Shown: positions 33,981-45,710 of the stretch, piece by piece | Position numbering within the stretch: the first letter of the stretch is position 1 | Layout: the number at the start of each line of letters is the position of its first letter | Assembly (NCBI RefSeq): GCF_031755915.1 | Contig: NC_083383.1 | Location: 23,735,001 to 23,799,000 of the forward strand | Direction: 5' to 3' | DNA: 64,000 nucleotides | Origin: Ziziphus jujuba | Lineage: Eukaryota > Streptophyta > Magnoliopsida > Rosales > Rhamnaceae | Notes under the pieces: generated by a model | The model's input: the letters and a program-made list of their open reading frames with translations, nothing else | What the model was told of the DNA's origin: nothing | Databases searched by the model: none | Program-made: the position numbers and the translations under genes

Positions 33981-33992
33981 GCTCTGATACCA
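33981..33992 (-). other. Copia primer-binding site (initiator tRNA-Met)
   Basis: TGGTATCAGAGC on the minus strand, immediately inside the 5' LTR. This is the classic Met-initiator primer site of plant Copia elements. Confidence 0.9.
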
Positions 33993-34351
33993 TGTTAATG
34001 GAGCTTGAAGAATTCTATTTACTGGTATATTTTGTAATGAAGATGATGATTGCCTGAGAGGAAAGTTAGAAGAGAGGAAAATGTGTGCTCATCTTGTATA
34101 TTTAATTTCATCAATGTAACAGTAAGGTAAAAGATATTTTTGCTTACATCATTAATGTAATGATTACAAAATTGTTATAAAGCATAAATCTGTATTTTCT
34201 CTCTCTCACACTTTCACACACTTATGCTTTCATTCTTCTAGTTTGTTCTATAGCACGTGGCATATGAGCCACTGTGAAATACACCTGTAGAGCCTGATTT
34301 ATCCACATTTGCCTTAGCCTCAATGTCAGCACAGCAGGTTATATTCGAACA
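33993..34351 (-). repeat. Copia LTR (5' LTR)
   Basis: Pair of 29313-29668. The tRNA-Met primer-binding site follows directly on the minus strand. Confidence 0.9.
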
Positions 34352-35372
34352 ATTTCAAGATATGGAAACAGTGGCATGGAAGTTAGTTTTGGACAGTTCT
34401 CATTCCAAAGTTCTTTCAACGAAGGGAAGAATGGCATGTCATAACTAGCAGTAGTTTTCTGATCAATATACTCAAAGGAATTCAAATCACCAAGGATTAA
34501 GTTGCTAGAGACAAGGTAATACATGCAAAGGTGGGAGATACCGACATTTTCTACATGCATCTAATTCTAATATAACAAGATTAATAAGGGATTAACCCAA
34601 CTTGCAGTATTCTACTGACTTTTCATACTCTTCCATAGAATGATCATCTTCCTCAAACTCCAAATAAACTAAATCCAACTTTCGTAGATGTTGCCTCCCT
34701 TGTAAAATTGCAGTCTCTGACTCCTCAATGTCATGTCTCAAATTCCAAATGGTTAATCACCACTCAAACTGTTAAGGTTGCATAGTTCACCAACCTCACC
34801 AATACTAGTATTCCTTGGCCTCAACCGTTTGACGTCATGATCAATCAAAACAAAACTACTTAATGTGTGAGGGCCAGTCAGTTCGCCAAGTCTACATGGC
34901 ATATGACTCAAACTCTCACAACCATCCAACACAAGATGCCTTAGGGTAGACCATTTAATGCATATTCCTTGGCAAACTTGATAACTTCTCACAATAAGAA
35001 AGATTCAGTGTTTTTAAATTCTGTAGTTTGGTGATAGAATTAGGTAGCTCTTGGATTTCATTAAAACTAGAAAGATTAAGATATCTTAGATGTTTTAGTT
35101 CACCCAAACTATTTGGTAGTTTCTTAATAGAACAAAATCTTCTCAAATCTAATGCCTGTAAAAAATGAAATTCCGATAACAAATTTTCATACAATTTTTC
35201 AATGCCAAATCAGCTCTAAGATCATCCTTATCATTCAATGCTGGTACAGGAAAAAAAAAAAAGTCCACAACTTATAATTATGCTTAAGCAATGGCATAAA
35301 CTTTTCAAAAATGTTGTACCGTCTAGTGAAAAATTAAAAGATACATGAACAAGATTTCCATCAAAATTGAAA
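34352..35372 (-). pseudogene. NLR pseudogene, 5' part (first LRRs), beyond the Copia insertion
   Basis: Continues the homology to the intact CNL (its 16230-17280). Recognisable pieces include KKLPNSLGELKHLRYLNLSS, LPNSITKLQNLKTLNL and LRPRNTSIGEVGELCNLNSL, in different frames. Homology ends about 35372, corresponding to about residue 520 of the intact protein, so all sequence upstream of the LRRs is missing. The junction with 29312 falls inside an LRR codon region, consistent with one gene split by the retrotransposon. Confidence 0.85.
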
Positions 35373-36202
35373 TGGGGAAGACAATGGGAAATCGTATTAG
35401 GGAGTCAAGGTGAAGTGAGATGTGAGTTTCAAATGTTTGAAATCTAATAATATTAATTGTTGGTAAAAATCAATGGTTAATATATATAACACTCTACGAG
35501 TGCTAAAAGAAAGTAGCAAAATACAGATCGAAGCACTTATGGCTCTGAGACCAACAAGGGCAGAGTGTTAAGAGATAATTGAAAGATAAAAGAAGATTGA
35601 TAAAAGCAAAGTAGAAGTAAGTAAATGAGCAGAAGTAAATGAAAATAAATAGATGAGGCGGCAAAGCCAGCAAAGAACAATTAATTAAATAAGTATAAAA
35701 TTGTAGAATATATTGAAGGCGGTAAAACCACCCAAGGAATATAATTTAAAATAAATGATTAAAATAAATAATTGAAAATAATTAAATGCAAATGCTTACT
35801 TGATTATAGAGGAATATATATATATATATATATATATATTACAGATAGGAGATTCAAATTCGGATCACGACAAAAAGAATTAATTAATTAGCTGTCTTCT
35901 TGGTGTCGGACATTGATATTTGTGTGTATATATATAACAATATGTGCAATATATTCACAAAAATAATAATAATAATAATAAATAAATAAATAAAACAACA
36001 AGATCATATGCAATTATGCCTGCGTACATATCATATACATATTATCATTGAATTTAACTAAACTTTTGTTTTATCAATTGTTGCTAACTCAAATAATTTG
36101 TGGATAAATATCACATTGCCATCTAGCCTATCTTACTCACTTTTAGCTCCACTTTAGTTCCAATTTACTTCTTGATCTTGTGAAATCAAATTAAAAACCA
36201 AT
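35373..36202. other. Intergenic AT-rich segment with microsatellites
   Basis: (TA)n at 35813-35840 and AATA/AAAT repeats near 35960-35995. GGCGGCAAAGCC and GGCGGTAAAACCACC motifs (35658, 35718) hint at a retroelement remnant, but no ends were found. Confidence 0.4.
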
Positions 36203-38070
36203 ATGGTTTGGATTTGGGTCATACTTTCACTTGTTCTAGATTTTTCTCCTCCAACCATGGAAAAACAACAAGAACAAAAAATTACCTCCAGGTCCAAGAG
36301 GGTTCCCATTTTCGGAAGCCTCCATTTCTTAGGGGAATTTCCTCACCGCGACCTCCATTAACTAGCCAAACACTACGGCCCCGTCATGCATTTATGCTTA
36401 GGTCTTGTCCCCACCATTGTTTCTTCTCCTCAAGCCGCCAAGCTCTTCCTCAAAACCCATTAAGCGGCAAAGCACATCTCTTACGACCAAAAGAACTTGA
36501 CGTTCGCCAAGTATGGCTCCTACTGGCGAACCATTAGAAAGATGTGCACTTTGGAACTTCTCAGCAGCCTCAAGATCAACTCGTTCAGAGACATGAGGAA
36601 GGAAAGAGCTGGGCCTATTGATCGAGTTTGTTCGAGAGGCGGCCAGAGATCAGGTTGCTGTTGATCTCAGCGCCAAGATTTCGTCAGTGAAGATATGAGT
36701 TGTAGAATGGTGTTTGGAAAAAAGTATTTGGACAGTGAGTTCAATGAGACAGGTTTCAAGGCTGTAATTCAAGAGGGTATGCATTTGGCAGCCGTGCCAA
36801 ACTTGGGAGATTATATTCCTCAGATTGCTTGGTTTGATTTTTAGGGATTGACTAAGAAAATGAAGGCTGTTAGTTGTTGATGTCATGTTGAGCTTCATAG
36901 TAATCTGAATATCGCATTGAACGGCCTAACATTAAAGCTATCATTTTGGTACTCTCTTAATTATATACTTATAGCATGATTATTTTATTTTATTTTATTT
37001 TTGAAATCTTAATTTATCTTAAAATCTAAGTAGATATGATTCTAAAAATATAAATTATGACACAGAAAAAAATATTATAGTTAGGCAAGTGCAACCTTTA
37101 GCGTTCACCATATTAATAATTATCTAATATAATTAAGATTAGAATTATGATCAAAACTGATAAAACAATTAAAATTTTTTATATGATTGTCCTTTTAATT
37201 TGTAACAGATAGAAGTACTAGCACTCCCAATTAACTATATCTTAGTTGGACATATATATGCTAAGACAATCACATTAAGATACAAGAATTTATTGTTATT
37301 TTTTATTTTATTAGTTTCACCTTTTCTTTTTCTTCTAGAAAGTCTCTAATTTAGAGTTTGAAAAACAAGTAAAAAAGCTGTTGATTTTATATATATATAT
37401 ATATATATTTCAATTCATCAGCTTCCATATTTGCACAAATATGTTGTTTGTAGGACATGCTTGTAGCTTCAATGGACACTTCAGCAACAGCATTCGAATG
37501 GGAAATGTCTGAACTCATCAAACACCCTTGAATAATGAAGAAAGTTCAGAAAGAAATAGAAAACATAGTGGTCAAGGAAAGAATGGTGGAAGAATCAGAC
37601 TTGGAAAGCTTGGAGTATTTGAACCTGGTAGTGAAGGAGACCTTGAGGTTACATCCAGTGGCACCATTGTTGCTCCCTCATGCATCCATGGAAGATTGCA
37701 CGGTTGAAGGTCTCCACATACCCAAGGAATCACATGTAATTATCAATGCATGGGCAATTGGAAGAGACCCTCTTGCCTGGACTGATCCGGAAAACTTTTT
37801 TCCCGGAAAGGTTGGAAGGGAGTAGTGTAGATCTCCGCGGAAGGGACTTTCAGTTCATTCCGTTCGGTTCCGGACGACGGGGTTGCCCCGGAATACAGTT
37901 AGGGTTAACTGTAGTTCGGTTGGTTTTGGCACAGCTTGTGCATTGTTTCGATTGGGAGCTTCCAAATGGTATGTTGCCAACCGAGTTGGACATGCTTAAA
38001 GAGTTTGGCATAACAGCTCCAAGAGCCAAGCATCTGTCATTATTCCTACTTATCGCCGTCATAAATAATT
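36203..38070 (+). pseudogene. Cytochrome P450 pseudogene, CYP736A-like (CYP71 clan)
   Basis: Two exons with an intron at about 36948-37453 (GTACTC donor). Exon 1 starts MVWIWVILSLVL, a membrane anchor, then [38 protein letters not shown] and MVFGKKYLDSEF. Exon 2 has the I-helix region SMDTSATAFEWEMSELIKHP, the K-helix ETLR, and the haem loop [10 protein letters not shown] with its cysteine. Damage: stops after HRDLH (near 36360), after the DF near 36840 and after IKHP (near 37530); a frameshift near 37800 in the PERF region; and internal deletions before the AAKH motif and after TKKMKAV. The intact enzyme would be an ER-anchored monooxygenase. Substrate cannot be inferred. The call rests on overall motif similarity to CYP736A. 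Confidence 0.85.
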
Positions 38071-39184
38071 AAGTATCTATATGGAATGTCTTTTGTTTCA
38101 AAATATTTATGTTCAATCTGATGACCACTTGCCTTTTTCACAGTAGTAATAAGTTAAATCTTAATATTCTCAAGTGTACCTTCATTTGCTTTCTGTTTTT
38201 TTTTTTAAATAGACCTTATTGATTATGTCTTAATATTGTTTGCAATTAGTTGTCTTTTCTGTCTGTTCCATGTACCAATGTTTTTCCCTTTTTTTTTTTC
38301 TTTTAATTTAAATGAATTTTGAGTAATCATCCCATTTAATAAAATGAAATAACCCAAGTGTATAAAAGACAAAAATCTAAAAATCTCATATTTGTAACGG
38401 ATAGGAATGACAAGTTAAAAGACTCATATATATTTTCCACTCTATCGTGCATTAGAAATGATATTATAAATTTTAATAGCCGATGAACAGTTTCTGACTT
38501 GAAAATTTTTCCAGGGACTAAGCAGTGGTGCCAGGAATTATTTTCAGAGGTCACATTGTGTAATAACACCGTTTATTTATTTTTATTCTTTTGGTAATTT
38601 TGGACATTTATATATAAATAACCATTTTTTTTTCTATTTCTATATTGTAGTTAGCCCAACTAAATATATTTTTTTCTAATAGATTGAATATGCTTCTTTT
38701 ATTATTATTTTCCTCTAATTCTATTTTGTTAGAACAACAGGATTTTAATATTTTGACATTTACAATAAAAACATTAAAATTTATATAAAAAAAGTCATAA
38801 TTTAAAACAAAAAAGAGAATAAAGGAAAATTATTTTAGATTTTGTTAGAAATTAGCCAAAATAAATTGAGAACTAGAAAACGACAATAAAATTAGTCATT
38901 AAAAAGGAAGAATTGGCATCTTTATAATTAAAAGAACTTAAAATAGTAATTCAATAAATATTATTTATAAATAACTATAGTCCTTTTGTTTAATTATATA
39001 ATTATTTTTTATCAATTAATTGTATTCATTGTAATTGTAAATGATTAATATTTTTAAAATTTGTAATTAATAAATTATTATATTGTATTTCAAAAAAATA
39101 TATTATATTGTACATAAACTATATTTAATAAGTATGATGGTAAATAATAAGGCATAAGAAATTTTTTATAAATTTGCTATATAA
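38071..39184. other. AT-rich intergenic region
   Basis: Downstream of the P450 pseudogene. Long A/T runs, no recognisable gene, RNA or element end. Confidence 0.5.
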
Positions 39185-40740
39185 ATAATGAAGGCGATAA
39201 ATTTGTTAAAAATTTATAATGAAGGCGATAATATCTATATTTACTAAAAATTTTTAAAGAAAAAAATTGAGAGGCAACGCGTGCTGCCCGGTGGGCCATA
39301 TTTGAGTCCAAATGATGCCCTTCCATTCCCCCACATTCAGATATAGATATGGATAATTTATCATCCAATCAACTTCATTTAATATTTAATATATATTTTA
39401 AATATATAAAACTAATAACAAAAATAATGAATAGATTTTTCATTAAAACCAAATGGTTACGTAAATTTTTATCTGGAACAAAAAGCAAATAAATGGATAT
39501 TATATTGTTCAAAAAGAATATTTTAAGTTTTAATCATAAAATTATCATTCTATTAACTAAAAATTAAATAAGTATAATATAACAAAGAAATTGCTATGTA
39601 TTAAAAATATAATATCTAAAAGTAGAACAAAATCTTAGATAAATGAGATTATAAAGATAAAATATAGATTAGTGAGACAGTGAAGAGAAATATGCCAAAA
39701 AGAAAATAATAATAATATTAATAATAATAATATAAAAAAATAAAACAAATTACTAAAAGACAAAATAATAATAATAAAACAAGAATAAAATCAAAAGCAC
39801 TTAAGGTATGGGAAATTATCACAAAAAAAAACGGAGTCTAAATTAATGTGCGCAAGAGGGCGGGGGGCATGCTAACACTGGCCTACTTGGGTCCGCCATT
39901 CCATAAGTGAATAGTTTAAAATAGTATTTCGACTACGGAAGTGGTTTATGAAAATTGGAAAATCTTATTAGGAAAGTGTCTCTTTGTAACTAGCTTAGTT
40001 TTTTTCTAATACATTTTTTTTCTTTTTTGAAATGAGATTAAATTGAAATTTGTTTATTTTAATTACAAATCACTAGAATTTGTCCAAAAAATTACAAATC
40101 ATTAGTGATCACTATATTGTGCCGGTTTTGTACTTTTGGATTTGGTTGTTAATTAATATGTTTAGTTTAAATCAGATTCATCTCTGTTGATTTGGAATTT
40201 GAATCATCAACTCTTAATTTAATTTTATCTAAGTTTTTGAGGATCCAATGACATGTGATAAATTAGATATCAATAACTATGATTTATCTTTAATTTATTA
40301 TTCTATTTTTTATTTAAAATTATTCTTAATCTATTGACATTTGGCAATTAATATATGAATGGTCAATATTCATCGTTTGATTTTTTTTTTTTAATTTAAT
40401 CTTCTTAACTCTAAAAAATAGAGTTTCAAAAATAAAAAAATTGTAACAAATTTATAACTACAAAGAAAATCTGGAAAAAAATATATTTTAATAGAAAAAT
40501 AAATATACAAGAATTAATAAAGTATACATTTAAAAAAAAAAAAAAACCAACTTTTCATCAAACCTCATCTTCCTACTGAAAAATCAACCAGTACTTCAAA
40601 TTGGTTATACATTTTATTTTAAAAAAATTAAAATGGTAAACGTATTTTTAGATTCCCCAAAATCAGAAAAAAAAAAATCACAAATCTATCCACCACCAAA
40701 TGGAAAAGTAAAAGAAAATAAAATAAAAGAAATGGGTATG
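39185..40740. repeat. Dispersed duplication B, copy 1 (uninterrupted)
   Basis: Matches 47040-47439 plus 52503-53830 in the same orientation. Shared anchors include GGGCCATATTTG.GTCCAAAT, GTGAAGAGAAATATGC, CTACTTGGGTC.GCCATTC and CAACTTTTCATC. No coding content. It serves as the empty-site reference for the chromovirus inserted in copy 2. Confidence 0.85.
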
Positions 40741-41858
40741 CAAAATAAAAAAATAAAAAAAAAATCAATCGCTAACAGCTATAAAACTAAAATGATGTAC
40801 TGGCTATTGCACTAAATATTTAGACTAAAAAAAGGGGAAAAAAAAAAAAAAACTTTCACATCCCACCAATTTTCTTCAATTAAATTTTTCATTCTTTTGG
40901 TCTTCTGCCAATTGCCAGACAAAAAAAAAATAAATAAATAAAATAAATAAAATAAAAATAAAAAGAGTCGAAAATATTGGCATAAAACATATAACAATCG
41001 TCGATAATAACTAGAAACACATGATACAGTCCATGCCTAGAAACACCATGCGACGTACGATTGATTCCAATTTCCAAGCAACAGCATCCATAAACTACAG
41101 TAGCTTCAAAAGTTGCCAAACACAAAAAGACTCATCAAAATTCTGCTTCAAATATGGCCAAGAAATTAATATTTGCTTGAACAAATTTATAATACAAGTT
41201 AAAGAAAAATAATAAATTGAGAGAGGAACGAACCACATCTTTAGAAACAAACCTGCGTAATATCTAGAACAAAGGAACATAAAGCTGGACATCACTTGTC
41301 ACACATGTTCAAATTTCTAGCCTACAAATATTAGTAGAAGGTAAAAGAACAAGTTTCATTATAAAACAATTTTGCGTCACTTAATTTGTGAAAACACAAA
41401 GTGTATATATATTTATTTACCTGACAAGCAATATTATTTGGGGATTGCGAGTTTTGGAATGAAAATGAGAAGTAATCCTGTATTATTTTGTTGAAGCAAT
41501 TCTTGAAAACTTCTTGGTTGAAACGATGCATAACGAGTCCATAACATTGAATTAGGCACATTACAACTTCGCTGCTGGAAGTCTGAACTTAACAACAAAT
41601 CAATATAATAATCAATGATTAATGAGATACAATAATAAGTAAAACAAATAAGTCTAAAGACATAACTATTAAAAATAAATAAATAAATAAATAAATAAAA
41701 TAAAAAACGCTAGAAACATTTACTGACTGAGAGTGGGAAACTTCCAGTATCCTCTATATGACTATTGTCAACTAGATGAAGTAAGTGTGATGGTGTCAAA
41801 GCTTGCATTTTCCGTGGAACGCCTCTTTCTTTCCAAGCTTTGAGAAGGATTAGATAAC

Positions 41859-41894
<36 letters not shown>

Positions 41895-41914
41895 TTTTGG
41901 GTAAAAGCTATCTC
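40741..41914 (-). pseudogene. Possible spliced gene remnant next to the second CACTA element (unrecognised)
   Basis: On the minus strand, a stretch near 41855-41729 reads MQALTPSHLLHLVDNSHIED and ends TGSFPLSVS before a GTAAAT donor. After an AG acceptor (GTTCAG, near 41587) a second stretch reads TSSSEVVMCLIQCYGLVMHR and ends NSQSPNNIACQ before another GTAAAT donor (near 41422). A third possible exon follows ACGCAG near 41255. Composition is coding-like but I recognise no family. The 5' side is cut off by the CACTA terminus and a long T-run at 41863-41893, so it is a fragment at best. Confidence 0.35.
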
Positions 41915-42810
41915 CATTATAAGAATCGTAATGATAGGAGACGTGATTAATGTCTCGCTCAAAATAAAAGCCGATGCTTTACAAAGCGTTGTTTGATATC
42001 GTGTCGCTAAAATTATCAAACAAAAGCCAATGCTTTGAAAAGTGTTGCCTAATACTTAAGAAAAGCCGATGCTTTTTATTAATAAAAGAGCCGCTAAATA
42101 TTTAAAAAACCGATGATTTTCTAGAAAAGTATCGCTATATATATAGTAATAACCGACACTTTTATGAAAAAGCATCGCTAAATGTATAGTAATAGCTGAT
42201 GCTTTTTTTAAAAAAGGTCATTAAAAATCTAAGAAAAGCCGATGTTTTTTTTAAAAAAAGCGTTGGCTATTGTATCAATTACTAGCGGATGCTTTTCAAA
42301 ATAGCATCGTAAAAATTAATGCAATAGCTGATGCTTTTTAAAAAAAGCAACGGCTTTTCTCCTTATTTTTTTTTTGAATAGTACTTTAATATTGTCAAAT
42401 TTGAATTGTTTAATAGCTATGCTTTATGCAAAATAATTAAAAGACAAAAAAATTAAAATAAATATTTTCATAACAAAATAATATTTCAAATAAATTAAAT
42501 ATTAACTCATGTAATATTTTTACAATTTGGTCAACTATTTTATATAGTTATGTAAAAACAAAAGCAATTAAACTATCATACCCATTAAAATAAAAGGTTT
42601 GAGATAATAATTGATGCCCATTCAGCTCTAAACTAGTTGATATTATCTTGTGACCAAGTTATACTTTTATACTGCACATGAAAAAATTATGTTAAAAAAT
42701 TATTAATACATATTCAAAATAAATAAATATTAATTATTAAAAAGTAATTAAGTACATAAAAATGTTAAAATTATCATTGTTTATAATTTTTGTCAAATTT
42801 CTCCTAATAA

Positions 42811-45710
42811 TGTAACATCCCGTCCCGAAGTACAACGGAAATTTTTCCAACTTTGACGGAGGTTGACCGTTGACCGTTGACTTTGATTTTGACCGTTGAC
42901 CTAAGGGGTTAAATGTTGACTTTTTGACTTGGATGGAATTCTAGGTTGACTGAGGTACCGTTACGAAGTACACGTTGGCACGAGTTCGTAGACTAGTAGC
43001 ACGTTGAAAAAGGAGCTACGGTTTGAAAGTTATTAGCAAAACAAGATTAGGGTCCAAATTGTCCAAGGGATGCCGGAGTTGACTTTTTATTCATGCAAAT
43101 TTGAGTTTTGACTCATGCATGGTTGTGAATTACTCGTCGATACGAGTCCGCAGACTAGCGGCACATCCGATTTGGACATGTGGTTTGAAAGTTATGGACC
43201 TGTAGAGTTTTTCAAATACTGTATTATTTTAATATTATTTTTTTAACGTGTAACAATGTGCCACGTGTGACTTAATAAATGTGACCATGTGTCACTATGT
43301 TGAAATGCCACAGGTCAACCGTGCTTAATATCATATTATTTTATATAATAATATTATTTTTAATATTATTTAATTATTATTTAATTTATTTCTTTTTATT
43401 TCTTTTTCTTTCCTTTTCTTTTTCTTTTCTTTTCTTTTTTCTTTTTTTCTTTTCCCCCACGTGGGAAAAAAGGGCCATGGGCTTCTTCCCCTTCTTCTTC
43501 TTCTTCTTCTTCTTCTTTCTTTCCTTCTTTCTTTCTTCCCACCGGCCGTCTCTCTCTCTCCCGTGTTCATCTTTCTCCGGCCACCACAAGCCACACGCGC
43601 CGGCCACTGTCCAAGACCACACGCTGGCGAGCTCACCAGCCAAATTTGGCGGCCGGCTAGCCGGCGATGCGCCCAGATCGGGCCGGTGAAGTCGGCGGCG
43701 CTGAGTTTAAATTTTCCGGCGAGTCCGCCGTATTCCGGCCAACCCAGTCCAAATTAAACCTCCTTTCCCCCTAGTTTGGATCTTTTGATCCCAAATATGG
43801 CCTCCAATTTCCAAAATTCGAAGCGGTTTGCGAGATACGAGGAGATCAAGATCGGCCGAAGCTTTCCGGCCAAATTCCGGCCACCACCGGTCGAATTGAG
43901 CCCAATGGAGGTCGGTAATGTGATCCTCATCTCACAAGCTTTCCATAGACATATAATTTATCAATTTTGGTTAACGTTTGTATTAGATCCCTCGGGTACC
44001 GGGTATTATTTACCCGAATAAAATATTACTTTATTTGACTGTGCATGAATTGTGTTCTAGGAGCATGGGTGAGTCGTGGAATTGATCCCATGGAGGATCT
44101 TAGGTTAATTGCGTGCTCCAGGTGAGTGACCCACCTTTAAAAATATTTTGGGGTAATTAATTATATTTATGTGGTGTGTAATTGATATCTGGAATTTATG
44201 CTCATGTGGTGGAATTTGAATATAATCGGGAAAAAAAAATATTATTATATATATATATATATATATTTACCCATTGATGCTAAACGGAATTTTGGGTTAC
44301 TAAGAATTTTCCGATTATTAATTTATTGTGATTTAATTGTATTTATTATACATGAGCAAGTATTTTCATTAATTAATTGTGTTTGGATTTTTATATTATT
44401 TTTGGGCATAATTGGTTTAAATATTTTAAGGAAATTATTTGTTTAAATTGGTGGTTTAAATTTTATAATTATGCCCGTGGAATATTATTTGTTGGACTTC
44501 GTGTTATGAGAAAAATTATTTTTATATTGTTATCGATGGTTTCGTACCGGGTATGTTAAAGTAAAATATGTGGGATGGTGAAATTGAAATTTGGTATATT
44601 TCCCACGGTGATTTTGGAAAATCGGTACGGTAATAATTAAATTAATAATTATTTTAGACGCACTCACACAGTATTGGTGTTCCGGTGTATATGTGGTTAG
44701 CGCGCAAGTATTATGTCTCCCGTGAGTTGCCATTGGACCAAGGGCAGGCAAGTCTTATATATTGCGCATCAGCCACCCCCCTCCTTGGCCGGGATGACTG
44801 TTTCAGCAGTTGTACTGTTGGGACGCCGAAGTGCCGTATGCAAGTTTCTCTCTTTAATCTCCCCGCCAGTTGGTGCTCGGGATGTTGGGTATCGAAGGGC
44901 ATTACTGGTATATGGTGTGGTGCGTCAAGTATAAATTTTTGGATAAAAATTTCAAACCCCAAAGTGTTCAAAAATTATTTATTATATTTTATTTATATTT
45001 GGGGTATTTATCTATTGTTTATTAAATTAATTGATCCCTTGGTTTTCGGAAATTACGAATATCGGGTATTGTGAAAATGTTTTAAAAGGGAAACATTTCC
45101 AACGGAGTGAATAGTGAGGGTTTTGAGAGAAAATATTACTTCAATTGTTATTATTATTTATTTATTTAATTGTTGATATTAATTAAATTCCTTTCATTGT
45201 TATATCATTAATATCAAGAGTGTACAGTAGATAGGGTCACTCACTGAGATGATTAGCATCTCACGTTTTTAAATTCCGTTCCCCTAGGTCCAGGTTGGGA
45301 GACGTTGATCGTCCGGGATGAGCCCGATGTCTCAATTCGTTGCCAAAAGTCCAAGAAGTATTTCTTCCCTTTTTCCTCTCCATCTTGTATTGCTTCCTTA
45401 TCTGTTACTGTATAAATTCCATATTCATTTGTATAATGCTCTGTATACTGTATTAGACGTGTAGTTATTAATTATGCACTGGATTACTGTTTTTCATTTG
45501 AAGTGCTGTAAATTTGTGGAATCAATTTGTAGTATTATGGGAGGAATAATGGGATGAATATAGAAGTGTGTTTTCAGTGCAGGAAATTTGTGGTAAGTCC
45601 TACCCTTAGGGGAGGTGCTGCCGGATTTTCCGTTGGAAGGTTCGGTGGTATTTCCCTGGGATCAGGACTTGTCTAGGGTTCCGGGGAGGAATTTTGGACG
45701 GGTCCTGACA
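42811..45710. mobile_element. Solo LTR (2.9 kb) of a large LTR retrotransposon
   Basis: Begins TGTAACATCCCGTCCCGAAG and ends GGACGGGTCCTGACA (TG...CA, with inverted GGACGGG/CCCGTCC near the ends). It is flanked by the perfect 5-bp repeat AATAA (42806-42810 and 45711-45715). No second LTR or internal gag-pol lies beside it, so recombination between two LTRs probably left one. The interior has a W-box-rich segment (42853-42951), a CT-rich tract (43385-43560), a GC-rich stretch (43590-43760) and AT-rich DNA. ORFs in the CT-rich tract are low-complexity. The strand of the original element is not certain. Confidence 0.75.
42853..42951. promoter_or_regulatory. W-box (TTGAC) cluster in the solo LTR
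   Basis: Nine TTGAC cores in about 100 bp on the plus strand, eight of them TTGACC or TTGACT, the core recognised by WRKY factors. Two more occur near 43078 and 43115. The density is far above chance for this base composition. Function is inferred. Confidence 0.6.

Larger units (their letters stand above)
29313..34351 (-). mobile_element. Ty1/Copia LTR retrotransposon, full length but degenerate
   Basis: Two LTRs of ~357 bp in the same orientation (29313-29668 and 33993-34351), beginning TGTTAATG and ending AACA. Flanking 5-mers ATTTA and ATTTC differ at one position; the neighbouring intact NLR supports ATTTC as the original target. A primer-binding site for initiator tRNA-Met (TGGTATCAGAGC) and a purine tract AGGGGAG lie at the expected places for transcription on the minus strand. 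Internal order is gag, protease, integrase, reverse transcriptase, RNase H, which defines Copia. It sits inside the NLR pseudogene. Confidence 0.93.

Noticed and set aside
41863..41893. Poly-T run as a retrogene poly-A tail
   Set aside because: The neighbouring exons appear to be separated by introns, so this is not a processed copy. Simple-sequence expansion near the CACTA end is sufficient.
43297..43757. ORFs rich in Phe/Leu/Ser or Lys/Arg within the solo LTR
   Set aside because: They are translations of a CT-rich tract on both strands, not proteins.
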